Assembly: GCA_030429565.1 (NCBI GenBank)
Contig: JAUIFE010000024.1
Coordinates: 1 to 64,000, forward strand
Length of the DNA stretch: 64,000 bases
Direction: 5' to 3'
Origin: Holophagae bacterium
GTDB lineage: Bacteria; Acidobacteriota; Holophagae; Acanthopleuribacterales; Acanthopleuribacteraceae
In this document: positions 21,801 to 36,800 of the stretch, piece after piece
Layout: each line of letters opens with the position of its first letter
How positions within the stretch are numbered: position 1 is the stretch's first letter
Notes under the pieces: model-generated
The model's database searches: none
What the model was told of the DNA's origin: nothing
The model's input: the letters and a program-made list of their open reading frames with translations, nothing else
Program-made: the position numbers and the translations under genes

Positions 21801-24800
21801 AGGCTATTGCGCGCCGGCCGTGCCCGACCAAACACCAGCGCGTCCGTTACCACTGGTCCTTTCAGCCAAAACTGAAACCGCGCTGCGCGCCGGCGCCGCC
21901 AAACTCAAAAGTTACCTGAGCGCCCACGGTGTCGGCATGGGCGACCTGTGTTTCACGCTCGCCACCGGTCGCCAGGGCTTGCCGCACCGCGTGGCGCTGG
22001 TTGCCGAGCGGGTCGACCAGGTGGTCGCCGCGCTCGACGCCTTCCTCGCCGGTCGCCAAACGTCGGTGCCGTTGTTCCAAGGTGTCGCGCCCAAGAATCC
22101 GGGACCCGTGGCCGACGGCGGCGATGCCCGCACCTTGGCCGCTGCTTGGGTTCGCGGTGACCGCGTTGACTGGCCCGCGTTCTTCCAAAACCGGGCTGGT
22201 CGCAAAGTGTACCTGCCGACCTACAGCTTCGACCGCAAACCGTTCCGGCTGACCAAAAACTTGAACCCGCCGGCCGCGTCCCACGACACCCCGGCCGCGC
22301 CCGACCTGGGCGATCTCAAGCAGCGCATCCGTTTTGCGCTGTGTGGGCTGTTGGAATTGGCGCCGGCCGATTTGGCCGACGACAAGGATTTCGACGAGGT
22401 CGGCTTCGATTCCGTGATTGCGCTCAGCCTCAAGCAACAATTGGAAAGCGACCTGGGTTGTGACGTTTCGCTCGACGACTTCCTGGAACAAGGTACGGTC
22501 GCCGGTCTGGCCGCCTTGTTGCAGCCACGTCTCCCGCAAAGTGCCGCCGTCGATCCCGTCCGCGACGCTTTACAACCGGTGATCGTGGCCGATCCCGGCG
22601 CGCGCCTGCAGCCCTTTCCATTAACCGACATCCAGGAATCATTCCTCACCGGCCGCCACCTGCAACTGGGCGGCGACCGCGCCGGCTGCCACATCTACCT
22701 GGAGCTGGAACTGGGCGATTTCGACCTGGCACGGCTGCAACAGACCTGGACGCGTTTGGTCAGCCACCACGACATGTTGCGCACGGTGATGTTGCCGGAC
22801 GGTCGGCAGCAAACCCGCGCACAGGTGCCGGACTACCGCATTCGCGTCAACGACCTGCGCGGTATGACGGCGGCGGCGCGACGCGCATCGCTGTCTGAAA
22901 CGCGGCTGGCGATGTCGCACAAGGTTTACGACGGCGAAACCTGGCCGTTGTTCGATATCTGCGTCAGTCGCGACGACTTCGACGAGGCTGTCGTCCACTT
23001 CAGCATCGATGAACTGGTGCTCGACGCCGCCGGCTTATCGCTGTTGCTGCGCCAATGGGCCGCCCTTTATGCCGACCCGCGCGCCACTTTGGCGACGACC
23101 GAAATTGCTTTCCGCGATTACGTTTTGGCGACCAAGGCCTTCGAAGGTTCGCGTCGTTTTCAAAGGGATTTGGATTACCACCTCAAGCAGGCCCCCTATC
23201 CGGCCGGGCCGATGCTGCCACGTGCCGCGCAGCCAGGCGACTTGCGCCGCCGGCGTCTCAGTGCGTCCTTGGATCGCAAAACCTGGCGCGTCCTCAAAGC
23301 CAAAGCGCAAGCCTGGCAGGTGTCACCGACGGTTTTGGTGCTGAGCGTGTTTGCCGAGGTGCTGCGGACGCGCGCTGAAAACGACAGCTTCACCCTGATT
23401 TCGACCTACGCCAATCGCGCCCCGCTGCATCCCGACTTGGATCAGGTGCTCGGCCCCTTCGTGTCGACCAACTTGTTTGTGGTGCCGCCGCGCGACGGGC
23501 GTACCTTCGAACAGATCACAGGCGCCAACCAGCAGCGGTTCCGCGCCGGGCTGGAGCACGGTTCCGTCAGTGGCGTGCGCGTGCTGCGCGAGCTCAAACA
23601 GGCGGGTAAGTTGCCCACCAACTTCGCCCTGCCGGTCGTCTTCACTTCCTTGCTCAACCACGGCGGCATGACGGCCTTGAGCGACAGCGACAGCTTCTAC
23701 AACCACATGAGTTTTGCCGTTACGCAAACGCCGCAGGTCTTCCTCGACCACCACATCCTGGAACGCAACGGCGCGCTCGACATCCATTGGGATTTGGCCG
23801 AGGGTTGGTTTGCCGACATGGAACGTCTGTTCGGCGCCTACCTGATTGCGCTGGAACAACTGTGCGACGATCCCGACCCCTTCGATCGCGGCCCAGGCGG
23901 CGGTGCAAAGAAGGAAAGAGCCCAAGCGACACGTGCCGTTGCCAGCGCTCAAGCCGTGCCTTTGGGTTGGACCGGTGCGCGCTTCGCCGCCAACGATCTG
24001 CAAACTGCCTACCTCTACGGGCGCGACCGTGGCGGTGCCGATTACCGCGCCTACCAAGAGTTTGACGCGGCCGCCATCGACGGCGCGCGTTTGGCGGCGG
24101 CTTGGCGCAAGCTGGTCGGCGCCCACGACATGTTGCGCACGCGCCTGCTGGCGGACGGCGATTTTCAGGTCGACGCCGCGCCGGACAGGCTAACCATAAT
24201 CGAACACGATTTTCGTGGCCAGGCCGGCCAAGCCTTAAACGACCGCCTCGACGCGGTGCGTGCGGCCATGACCGCGCCCGCCGACCCTGGCGGCTGGGGC
24301 TGGCAACTGGCGCTGTCCCATAGCGATCACTTCAGCCGACTGCATATCAGCCTCGACATGATCCTGCTCGACTGGCCCAGCTACGAGATGGTGCTGCAAC
24401 AATTATTGCTCCTTTACGAGCGACCGGAACGCGAGCCGCCGCGTACGGCGACGGGTTATGCCGAACTGGCCGGCCGCATGGGGGCGGCGGCGACGGGTCA
24501 AGCGGCTGCTGCCGCGCAAGCTTATTGGACGGAGAAGTTTGCCGCCTTGCCGTCCGGTCCGCGTCTGTCTTTTGGTGACGTGACGGGCGCGGGTGAAACG
24601 CAAACATTGACGATGGTTTTCAAGGACTGGCCGGCGTTGACGGCGGCCGCCGCCGAACTGGAAGTGGCGCCGGCGATGATTCTGCTGGCCGCTTACGCCG
24701 AGGTCGTCGCCGCCCATTGTGACGACGACGCATTCACGCTGGTGGTGCCTTGCTGGGCGCGTTTACCGTTGCACGAGGACGTCGATCGGGTCGCCGGTGA

Positions 24801-27800
24801 TTTCACCACGCCGACCTGGGTGGTGGTTCGCCGCGACGCCGAGCTTACCTTTGTCGACAAGGTCCGTAACTACGCCGCCACCGTCCGCGACGACCTGGCC
24901 CAGCGCCCCGTATCGGGATTAACGGCGCTGCGCAAGGTGGCCGTGCGACAGGGCGCGCGTCCGTTGACTTTCCCGGTGGTGTTCACCGACATGTTGCCGG
25001 CGGCCTTCGCCGAACCCTTCGACGATGGCGGCTTCCGGCGCGGTTACCACCTGGGCCGTACGCCGGGCGTGGCGCTTGATTGCATCGCACGTGTCGCGCA
25101 TGACGGCTTGCACTTGCACTGGTCCAGCCAGGTCGCAGCGAACGCCGAAGTGCAGACCGAAGTGCAGACCATGTTCGCGGGTTTCCAGCGGCTGTTGCAG
25201 GCGTTAACGCAAGGCGTGGCAAGCTGGGCGACACTCGATATGGCCGCCGTGATGGGGACCGCCGAGCAACGCGCGGTGCCCGACGCATGGAACCAAACCG
25301 CGCGCGATTACGCGGCGCCGGCCTGCCTGCACCACGCCTTGGAACAGACGGCGGCCGAACAGCCACACCAGGTTGCGGTTCAATTTGGCGAAGAACATTT
25401 GACCTATGCCGCCTTGAACCGCCGCGCCAACCGGCTCGCGCGCGAGTTACGGCGGCGCGGTGCGCGTCCCGGCAGCATCGTCGCCGTGTGTATGCAGCGC
25501 TCGCTAGAAATGGTGATTGCCTTAAACGCGGTTCTCAAAGCCGGCGCCGCCTACTTGCCCATTGACCCCACGTACCCAGCCGAACGTCGTCACTTTCTGC
25601 TGAACGACGCCGACGTCGCCATCGTGCTGACCCAGCCCGAACTTGCCGCGCGCTTCGACGACGGCGACGTGTTGGTGGTTGACGCGCACCAAAACGACTC
25701 GTCCGCCGACGATGAGAACCTGACGCGTTTGGCCGGCGCCGACGACCTTGCGTATGTGATTTACACCTCGGGTTCAACCGGCAAACCCAAGGGCTGCATG
25801 CTCTCGCACCGTGCCATCGTCAACCGCCTGCTGTGGATGCAGGCGACTTACGGCCTCAACCGCGACGACCGCGTTTTGCAAAAAACGCCGTTCACCTTTG
25901 ATGTCTCCGTGTGGGAATTTTTCTGGCCGCTGATGACCGGCGCACGCCTGGTGGTGGCCAAACCGGAGGGCCACAAAGACGCGGCCTACCTGGCCGCGAC
26001 GATCCGCCGTCACGGCGTGACCACCTGCCACTTCGTGCCGTCGATGCTGCCGTTTTTCTTTGCCACCGCCGATACCCAGGCGATGCCTTCCTTACGACGT
26101 GTCTTTACCAGTGGCGAAGCCCTGCCCTACGACGCCGTCGAACGTTTCCAAGAAATGTTCCCACGGGTGGCGTTGTTTAACTTGTACGGGCCGACCGAAG
26201 CCGCCGTCGACGTCACCCATTGGCCTTGCGCGGCCCGTGCCGACCGCGTCGTGCCCATCGGCCGCCCGATTGCCAACATTCAAATTCACATCCTCGACGC
26301 AGCCTTGAATCCGGTTGCCGTCGGCCAAGAAGGGGAGTTGCACATCGGCGGCGTCGGCGTGGCGCGCGGTTACCTGGGCCGACCCGCCTTGACCGCCGCC
26401 AAGTTCATTCCCGATCCCTTTAGCGATGAGGCCGGCGCGCGCCTCTACAAAACCGGTGACCGCGCCCGTTGGCTGAACGACGGCACCGTCGAGTTCCTGG
26501 GCCGCGTCGATTTCCAAGTGAAACTGCGCGGGTTACGGGTCGAGCTGGGCGAAATCGAAGCCGTGTTGCGGCGTCATCCGGCCGTCGCCGAAGCGGTGGT
26601 GTTGGTGCAGGATCAAGCACAGGGCGACGCCAAGTTGGTCGCTTACTTGGCGCCCGACGACGCGCTGCCGGCGGCCAAAAGCCTGCGCGCCTTTGTCGGC
26701 CAAAGTTTGCCGGACTACATGGTGCCCAACCTGATCGTGCCCGTTGCCGCCATGCCGGTTACGGCCCACGGCAAGTTGGATCGTGCTGCGCTGGCCAAAC
26801 AAACCACCGTGGCGACGCCGCAAGCGCAACCCAAGCAAGCGACCGCGGGCAATGCCCAAGTAGCCGACTTCTTACTGGCCGCCTTCCGCGCCATGTTACG
26901 TGCGCCGGCGCTGACGGCCGGTGCCGATTTATTCGACGCCGGCGCGACCTCGTTGACGATGGTGCGGGTGGTGACCCAGATCCGTGACCGTTTCAAGGTG
27001 AACATTCCGGTCGAGGTCTTTTTAGACGACCCAACCGTGACCGCCTTGGCCGATTTCGTCATGCAACAGCTTGCGCCGACCGTCGTCGCCGAAGAAATAC
27101 CGACCTACCACGCTACGTCGCGCCCTGCCGCCCAAGGTCGCGCAAGCGCAAGCCCGGCTTCGCGCTTGCAGTTGCCGCCGGTCGCGGTTGCAACGACGCC
27201 GGCGCCCGCCGCCGGCTTTAGCGAGGCTGCGGTTTCGTTTGCCGCTGTCAGCCGCTTACTGAACGCCTTGCGCGGCGTCGAACACGACGGCCACGTCCGT
27301 TACTTATTCCCCTCGGCCGGTGGCAAAAACGCCTTGCAGACCTACCTCGCCGTGAAACCCGGCCGGGTGGAAGGTTTGGCCGCCGGTCTTTACTACCATC
27401 ACCCCGAACAACACGCGCTTTATTTGGTTGACGGCGACTTCCGGCTCGACGACCAAGCCTTGGCCGAGGCCGACCGCGCTTTACACGATGAAGCCGCCTT
27501 CGCGCTGCTGATTGGCGCCGAGATGGCCGCCATCGAGCCCTACTACAACCAGTCGAGTCGGCCGTTGGTGGTGGCCGAAGCCGGGTACTTGGTGCAGTTA
27601 TTGCGCCACCGTGGCGATGAACACGGCCTGGGCCTGGCGCCGGTTGACGGGGTTGTCCCCAGCGACGAGTTGTTCCCTGCATCGGGCAGCCGCCGCTTCG
27701 TGCGCTGCGTGTTGGGCGGCGTCGCCCGTCGTGCGCCGGCACGCGCCGTGCCCCTCGCACCGTTTCGCGCCGCCGCTTCGTTCGCCGCGTTTTTGGACGG

Positions 27801-30800
27801 CGACCTGGTGGAAAACAGTTTCCCGAATCAACTGGACGCCTTCGCCAAACCCAAGGAAAAAGTGTACTTGCGCAAGTTAAACGGCCCGAGCATCGCCTTG
27901 GACGACGGTGGCTTCAGCCAAAACGACTACGCCCGACGCGCCTGTCGGCGCACCTACCAAGCCGGCACAAACGGGCTCGAGGATGTTGCCGCTTTGTTGG
28001 CGCAGGTGCGCGCTGTGCAGGATCCCGCCGCCGCTCATCTGCATTACTACCTCTACCTCAAAGAAGGCGCCGTTGTCGGCTTGGCGGCCGGTCTGTACCG
28101 TTACCAGGCGGCCACACACGAGCTGACGCTGGTTCGTCGCGGTCGACTCGACCAACTCAAGGCGAGTTACACGCCGTTTAACCGCAAGCACTTCCAAGCC
28201 GCCGCCTTCTGTTTGTTCGTCGTCGCCGATTTGGACGGGCTCAACGCCGTGGTGCCGGGAGAGGGCCGTTTCTTGGCGCTCTCGGCCGCCGGCGCTTTGG
28301 GCCAAGTTTTGCTGGAACGCCAAGCCTATTTCGATTTGGGCCTGTGTCCGATTGGCGGTATTCGTTTCGACAAAGTGCGCGCCGCCTTCCAGCTCGGCGA
28401 CGGCTTCGATTTGATCCACAGCTTTACCGGCGGCCGGTTTGTGATGCCCGCCGTCGCGCCTGAAACGGAGCGACCCACCGCGATGGTCGAGGACCTGGCG
28501 GTGGTTGGCTTGAGCGCGCGTTTCCCCGGTGCCGAAGACGCCGACGCCTTTTGGGACAATTTGCGCAACGGCCGCGCGGCGTTTGGTCCCTGGCCGGCGG
28601 ATCGGCCCGCACAGCCGGATCGCCGCGACGGGGTCGGTGGCTTTTTGCCCGCGATTGATCGCTTCGATGCCCTGCTGTTCGCGATTTCGCCTATGGAAGC
28701 AGCCGCCTTGGATCCGCAGGAACGGCTGTTTTTGGAAAGCGCCTGGACCTGCCTGGAAAATGCGGGTTACACGGCCGCGTCTTTGACACGCAACAAGGCA
28801 CGGGTCGGCGTGTTTGTCGGCGCCATGTGGCACGACTACCAAAACCACGGTAGCGACGCCTGGCCCGCGACCATGTCGGGTGCGGTTTCCTCGCACGCGT
28901 CGATTGCCAACCGGGTTTCCTACGTTTTTAATTTCGACGGCCCCAGCTTGGCCGTCGACACCTCGTGTTCGTCGGCGCTGACCGCGATTCACGCCGCCTG
29001 TGATAGCCTGCGTACCGGTGAGTGCGACGCGGCCTTGGTCGGCGGTGTCAACTTGTTGAGCCATCCCTACCACGCCGCCTTGTTGCGCGAACTCGACCTG
29101 GTTTCGCCGCAAGCCGTGTGTCGGCCGTTTGGCGCCGATGCCGACGGCTGGGTCGCCGGCGAAGGTGTCGGCGTGGTGCTGTTGAAACGCCGTGGCGACG
29201 CCGAGCGCGATCGCGACAGCATCCAAGGACTCATTAAAGCCACCGCCATCGGCCACAGTGGCAAAACCATGCGGTACGGCGCACCCACGGCCGAAGCGCA
29301 GGCGGCCACCATCCGCCGCGCCCTGCAACGCGCCGGTGTGCATGCGGATCAGATTGGGTACGTCGAAGCGGCCGCGCCAGGTGCGGCCTTGGCCGATGCG
29401 GCTGAACTGCAGGCTTTGGACCAGGTGTTCGGTAAACGCGCCGACCTCGCCGTTGGTTCGGTTAAAGGCAATATCGGCCACCTGGAATCGGCGTCGGCGA
29501 TGTCGCAGTTAACCAAGGTCTTGCTACAGTTCCGCCACAACACCTTGGCGCCGAGCTTGAATCACACGCCTTTGAATCCGCTGATCGCCGCCGACGAAGC
29601 GCGTATTGTCGCCGCCGCGCGCGAATGGCCGGCGGGTCAACCGCGTTTGGCTTTAATCAACGCCTTTGGTGCCACCGGCGCCGCCGGCCATGTGGTGCTG
29701 ACCGACTACCAAGCGCCACTGGTTACTGTCGCCGATGCGCCTTGTTTGGTGCTGCTCTCGGCGGCAACTGAGGCGCAGTTACGGCAATTAGCCGCACGCT
29801 GGTGCGACTTCCTCGCCGGCGAAAACCTGCCCGCCTTGCGCGACATGGCCTATACCAGTCGGGTCGGGCGCGTCGCCATGGCCGAACGACTGGCGCTGGT
29901 CGTCGACAGCCACGCCGCTTTGAAACAAGCGTTGGAAGATTGGCGCGCGGGCCGCACGGGCGCGACTTGGCGTGGTTGCTGTGAAACACCTGACCAACCG
30001 GCGGTTGCCGCGCCGACCGCGCTCACCGAGGCCGCGCAAGCTTGGGTCACGGGCGCCAATCTGACCTGGCCTGAAGAAACCGAAGCACGCCACGTGCCGC
30101 TGCCGACCTATCCCTTCGCCGATCAACGCCATTGGGTGGCGACCGCGCCCCAAACCGCGCCGCCGCGCCTGGCCGAGACGACCACAACGCCCTTGGCAAG
30201 CGTGGCGGCCAGGCACGCCGATTTCGAGCCGGTCCTGAAGCAATGCAGCGCCGTTTTTGCCGAAGTGTCGGGTATCGCCGTCGACCAATTGGCCGCCAAA
30301 ACGCCGCTGGCCCGCTACGGCCTCAATTCGCTGATGATCAAACGGCTCAACGCGCGCCTGGCCGCGCTGTTTGGCGATGTGCCCGCCACCTTGTTTTTCG
30401 AGTGCGGCACGCTCGACGCCGTCGCCCGTCGTCTCTGCGCGGGTGCGGCCCACACCCAACCCGCGTTGCCGCGGGCGCAAGCGCTTGCGCCGGATCAGCG
30501 CGACATCGCCGTCATCGGCCTCAGCGGCCGTTACCCCGAAGCCGCCGACCTCGACGCCTTTTGGGAGAACCTGACCCAAGGCGTCGACTGCATTCGCGAA
30601 ATTCCACCGGAGCGCTGGGACTACCGCCGATTCTTTCACCCGGACAAAGCGACGCCCGGTAAAAGCTACAGCAAGTGGGGCGGGTTCCTCGACGGCGTCG
30701 ACCTGTTTGATCCGCTGTTTTTCCGCATGGCTCCGCGTGAGGCCGCGTTCACCGATCCGCAGGAACGTTTGTTCTTGGAAAGTGTGTGGCACCTGTTCGA

Positions 30801-33800
30801 AAACGCCGGCACCACGCGCGCCGCGCTCAAACGCGACCACAACGGCCGCGTCGGCGTTTTTGTCGGCGTAATGTACGGCGAGTATCAGTTGCTCGGCGGT
30901 GATCGACCCGATTTGGGCGCCATGCCGCCGGGAACCGCCTTTGGTTCGATTGCCAACCGTGTTTCCTACGTGTTCGATTTCCACGGGCCGAGTTTGGCCG
31001 TCGACACCATGTGTTCTTCGTCGCTGACGGCGCTGCACCTAGCCGTTGAAAGCCTGCTGCGCGGCGAATGTGAGCTGGCTGTAGCCGGCGGTGTCAACCT
31101 GTCGCTGCATCCGAAAAAGTACGTGCAACAGGCGCAGTTAACCATGGCGGCGGGCGACGGGCGCTGCCGCAGTTTCGGCGAAGGCGGCGACGGTTTTGTG
31201 CCAGGCGAAGGCGTGGGTGCCTTGCTGCTCAAACCCTTGCACCGCGCCGTGGCCGACGGCGACACCATTTACGGCGTCGTCAAAGGCGTGGCCGTCAACC
31301 ACGACGGCAAAACCAACGGTTACACCGTACCCAACCCCAACGCACAGGGCGCGTTGATCGCCGAAGCGCTGGACAAGGCCGGCATCGCCGCCGACAGCCT
31401 GAGTTACCTCGAAGCGCACGGCACCGGCACCGCCTTGGGTGATCCGGTTGAGATCAGCGGCTTGAGTCAAGCCTTCGCCGGCGCGGGCAAACAGTTTTGC
31501 GCGATCGGTTCGGTTAAATCGAATATTGGTCACCTGGAAGCCGCCGCCGGCGTTGCGGCTCTGACCAAGGTCCTGCTGCAAATGAAGCACGGGCGGCTGG
31601 TGCCGTCGCTGCATGCGGCCACCACCAACAGCGCGATTCACTTCGCCGACACGCCCTTTTACGTGCAGCGCGAAGCGCAGGCGTGGACGCGACCCCAGGT
31701 CGAACAAAACGGTGCCGTGGTGGAACTGCCGCGCCGCGCCGGCGTGAGCTCGTTCGGCGCAGGCGGTGCCAACGCGCACGTGGTTTTGGAAGAATATCGC
31801 GGCGCTGTGCCGGCAACCGGTGCGGACGAGCGCGCGCACATGATCGTGCTGTCGGCACGGGATGGCGAACGCTTGCGCGAAGCGGCGCAACGCCTGCACG
31901 ATTACCTGGCGCGTCACGCCGACGACCCAAGTTTGAGCTTGGCGCGGGTTGCCTTCACCTTGCAGGTTGGCCGCGAGGCGATGGAGGAACGGCTGGCGTT
32001 CGTCGCCGCGTCACTGGACGAAGCGCGGGCGTTATTGTGGCGTTTCCAGCGCGAGGGCGCTGCCGCCGGGGTACGGGTTGCTTCGGTGAAGGTGCAGTCG
32101 TTCGAAGACGCGCTCGACGTCGACGCCGACTTGCAACACACGATGGCTGCCTGGCTGGAAAAAGCGCGTTTGGAACAGGTGCTCGACCTGTGGCTCAAAG
32201 GTTATGCCGTCGACTGGGCGGCGCTGTGGCCGGGCGCGCGGCCGGCGCGGGTCGCTTTGCCAGGTTATCCCTTTGCGCGCGAACGCTGCTGGACCGAACA
32301 GGGCAGCCGTGGCGAGGTTGCGGCCTTGCACCCACTTGTCCATCGCAACACATCTGATTTGAACGGCTTGCGTTTTGAAGCCGACTTCAGCGGGAGCGAG
32401 TTCTTCCTGGCCCATCACCGCGTCGCCGGTTCGCCCGTGTTGTCGGGTGCGGCCACCTTGGAAATGGCGCGTGCGGTGGCGGTCTTGGCGGCCGGCGTGA
32501 CGGCCACGGCCGGTTACAACACGACGCTGCAACAGGTGGCTTGGTTGCGACCTTTGCAGGCCGACGAACGGGGCTTATCGCTGCAAGTGTCTTTACATCA
32601 GGATGATAACCAAGCGTTGGGTTACGAGATTACCCACGACGGCGCGCAGGCCGGCTTGGGAAGCGTGGCCTTTACCCAGGACGCGCGCACCGTGCTCGAC
32701 CTGGACGCCTTGCGCGCCGCCTGTGAGCCGGAAGGGCGCGACGGGGACGCCTGTTACAATGCCTTTGTCGCGCGGGGTCTCGAATACGGTGCGGGCCACC
32801 GAGCCTTGACGCGGGTGTATCGCGGTCAGGGTTGTGTGCTGGCCGCCTTGCAGCCGCCAAAGGTTGGCGACGCGGCGTTGGTGATGCATCCCGGCGTGTT
32901 GGACGCCGCCTTCCAAGCCGCTTGTTTCCTTGAAGATGATGACGACAACGGCGCCTTTTTGCCGTTTGCGATGGATCGCTTAACGCTGTTTCACGATGCC
33001 GGCACACCTGCCTGGGCGTGGGTTGAAGCGCGCGAGAGCAGCGATAAAACCCGCACCTTCGACGTCACCCTGTGCGATCAGCAGGGCGCGGTTTGCATTG
33101 CCGTTCGCGGGTTGGCGACGCGGGCGATTCGCCGCCCTGACGCAGGGTTGCTGTTGGCGCCGGTTTGGACGCGCACGACGCCGCAACTGACGGCGTTGCT
33201 TGACGGCGAGCGCGTGCTGGTTGTGGCGGCGGCTGATGCCGACATCGCGCCCTTGCAAGCGCAACTGCCCGACGCGACCTTGGTACGGGCGGCGGCGACC
33301 GATACCATCGACACCTTGGCGGCGCAATTGGCAGCGGCGGCGCCGTTTGATCATCTGGTATGGTTGGCGCCCGCCGGCGACATGGCTGCCGACCTGGTCG
33401 CGCAACAAGACGACGGCGTGCTGCTCTGTTTCAAAACGATGAAAGCGCTGCTGCACAACGGCTTTGACGAACGCGATCTGCAACTGACGGTGATCACCCA
33501 CAATTGTTTGAGTCTGCCAGGTTACGCGCCGGGCCGGCCGGTTCACGCCGCCATTCACGGCTTGGTTGGTTCGCTCGCCAAAGAAATGCCGCGCTGGCGC
33601 GTGCGTCTGCTCGACGGTTTCCCCGCCGAGACGGCCCACTTACCGGCGGCCGACGGTGCGCTTTGGGTAACACGCGGCGATCTGTGGTTCCGCCGGAATT
33701 TGGTGCCGACCGTCGCCGAACGGTCCGCCACAACCCGTTTCGTGGCCGGCGGTGTTTACGTAGTGATTGGCGGTGCCGGCGGGATCGGCCGCGCCTGGGG

Positions 33801-36800
33801 CGAACAACTGGTGCGCCGCCACGGCGTGCAACTGGTTTGGATTGGTCGCCGTCCACTCGATGCCGACATCGAAGCCGCCCGTGCGCACATCGGTCAGTTT
33901 GGGCCGACCCCCTTGTACTTCAGCGCCGACGCCGGTGACGAAGCGGCGCTGCGCGCGGTTCACGCCCAAATCCAAACGCAATGCCCGCGTATTCACGGCT
34001 TAATCCACGCCGCCATCGTTTTGCGCGACCAAAGCTTGCGCAACATGACGCAGGCGCGCTTTGAAGCGAGCCTGTACGCCAAGGTGGCCACCGCCACCGT
34101 GGCCGCGCGCGTGTTTGGCGATGCGGTCGACTTCATACTGTTTTTCTCGTCGACGCAAGCCTTCACCGCCGCCGCCGGCCAGAGTAATTACGCCGCCGGC
34201 TGCACTTTTACCGACGCCTTCGCCCAAGCATTGAACGCCGCAAGCGCTGTTCCGGTGCGCATTGTTAACTGGAGTTACTGGGGTTCGGTTGGCGCCGTTG
34301 CCGACGAATCTTACCGTGCGCGTATGACACGCGCCGGGGTGGGCTCGATTGAAGCTGCTGACGGCGAACGCGTGGTTGCGCAACTGCTCGCGGGCGATCA
34401 CACGCAATGGCTTTACCTTAAAAACCAGCTCGGTGACGACGCGCTCAGCGCCTTGCCGCCGATTCTCGCCGACAGCCGCTTGCGCCTTGCCGGCGAACAA
34501 CGCATCCGGGTTGCGGTGGCCGATTTGCCACAGGTGGTCGCCGATCAGCGCATCACACGCGCGCAAGACGCCGCCGCGCGCCTGCACCAGTTGCTGGTCG
34601 CACGCCTCGCTGCCGAACTCAACGCGCTGGCGCCGTTGACCGCGGAACCCGAGGCCTGGGCGACGGCGGTTGGTTTGCCGACGCGGCTGCACGTTTGGTT
34701 GGCACACGCATTTTCGTTCCTGAACGAGGTCACGCCCGCCGAACTGGGCGAGGCGCGCGAAACCTGGCAGCGCGCGCTTGCCGATGGAGACCTTGGCGCC
34801 GGTTTTGACGCGCGTCTCAAATTGGTGGATCACAGCTTGGCCGGCTTGGCCGACGTCTTGTGCGGGCGCCGCGCCGCCACCGACCTTTTGTTTCCCGACG
34901 GCGCGACCGACTTGGTTCAAGGCATTTACAAAAACAATCCGGTCGCCGACTTCTACAACGAAACCGTCGTCGCTACTGTTTTGGCCGCCGTCGCTCAGCT
35001 TCGCGGCCAGGGCGCGCGTCTGCGTCTGCTCGAAATTGGCGCCGGCACCGGCGGCACCAGCGCGGCCGTGCTGGCCGGCTTGAAACCGTTGCAGGCCGAC
35101 ATCGAAACCTATACCTACAGCGATATTTCACGGGCCTTCCTCAACCACGGTCAACGCCACTACGCCGGCAATTACGATTTCCTCGACTTCCAGTTGCTCA
35201 ACATTGAAGAACCGGTCAGCGCCGACGACGCCACAGTCGGCGCCTACGACTTGGTGCTGGCCGCCAACGTGTTGCACGCCACGCGCGACATGCGCCGCAC
35301 TCTGCGCCACGCCAAAGCGCGTTTGCGTCCGGGTGGTCTGTTGATCCTCAACGAGATCAGCCTTCACAGTTTGGAAGCGCACCTGACCTTTGGGTTACTC
35401 GAGGGTTGGTGGTTGGCCGAGGACGACGGCGGGCGTTTGCCAGGCGGGCCGGGCCTCGATGCCGAGCGCTGGTGTACTGTTTTGCAAGCTGAAGGTTTTC
35501 AGTCGATAAGCTTCCCGGCGGCGGACGCCCACGGCGGGGGTCAGCAGGTCATCGTGGCCGTCAGCGACGGATTGGTGCGCTTGCAAAATGCCCAACGACC
35601 GGTGGTGGTCGCAGCCGCACCCGAACCGAAGGCGACGCCCGTGCCGGTGGTGCCACGTGCGGACGGTGCGCTGAACGCGTTCAAGCAATTGGTCGGTGAA
35701 GCGCTGAGCATTGCACCGCACAAGTTGGCCGCCGACGAGCCGTTGGAAAAGTACGGCATGGACTCGATTATGGTGATCCAGGTGACCAACGCGCTTAACC
35801 GCGTGTTTGAGGACGTGAGCAGCACACTGCTGTTCGAAGTCGATACGCTTGCCGGTTTGGTCGCTCACTTCGAGAAAACGGCGCCGAAGGCCTTGGCGGC
35901 CTGGCTGGGCGCAAGCGCGCCGGCGGCGGCGAGCGCTTCGGCTTCAGCGCCGGTTTTGCACTTACCACGTGCCGGTTTCAGCGTCAAAGCCAAGGCGGCG
36001 CAACCCGCTGTGACAGGCGTCGACGCCGTCGCCGTGGTTGGTTTGGCCGGCCGTTTTCCCGGTGCCGCCGATATCAACCAATTCTGGGACAACCTCAAAG
36101 CCGGTCGCGACAGTATCGGCGAGGTGCCCGCGTCGCGCTGGAACTGGCGCGACTACCACGACCCGCAAAAGGGTCGCGCCGGCCGCAGTTACACGCGTTG
36201 GGGCGGGTTCCTCGACGACATCGACCGCTTCGACGCGCGTTTCTTTAACATCGCGCCGCGCGACGCCGAAGCCATGGATCCCCAAGCGCGGCTGTTCCTG
36301 GAAACTGCTTACGCAACCTTGGAAGACGCGGGTTACACGCCGGCGTCGGTGAGCGCGAGCCGCAAAGTCGGCGTTTTCGTCGGCGTGATGAATGGCGATT
36401 ATGGCCCGCTGCCAGGCTACTGGGTGATTGCCAATCGCGTGTCGCACAGCTTGAATTTTCAAGGGCCGAGTTTGGCCGTCGACAGTGCCTGTAGCGCCTC
36501 TTTGACCGCGATCCACTTGGCCGCCGAAAGCCTGCGCAACGGCACCAGCGAGGTCGCCCTTGCCGGCGGCGTCAACTTAATGATCGCGCCGCAACACTAC
36601 ACCAACTTGGCGGCGGCGGGTATGCTCGCGTCCGGTCCCGAGTGCCGCACTTTTGGCGCCGAGGCCGACGGCTTCGTGGCCGGTGAAGCCGTCGGTGCGG
36701 TGCTGCTCAAACCTTTGGCGCAAGCCGTGGCCGACCGCGACCATATTTACGGCGTGCTCAAGGGCGACATGGTCAACGCCGCCGGAAAAACGCGTGGTTT

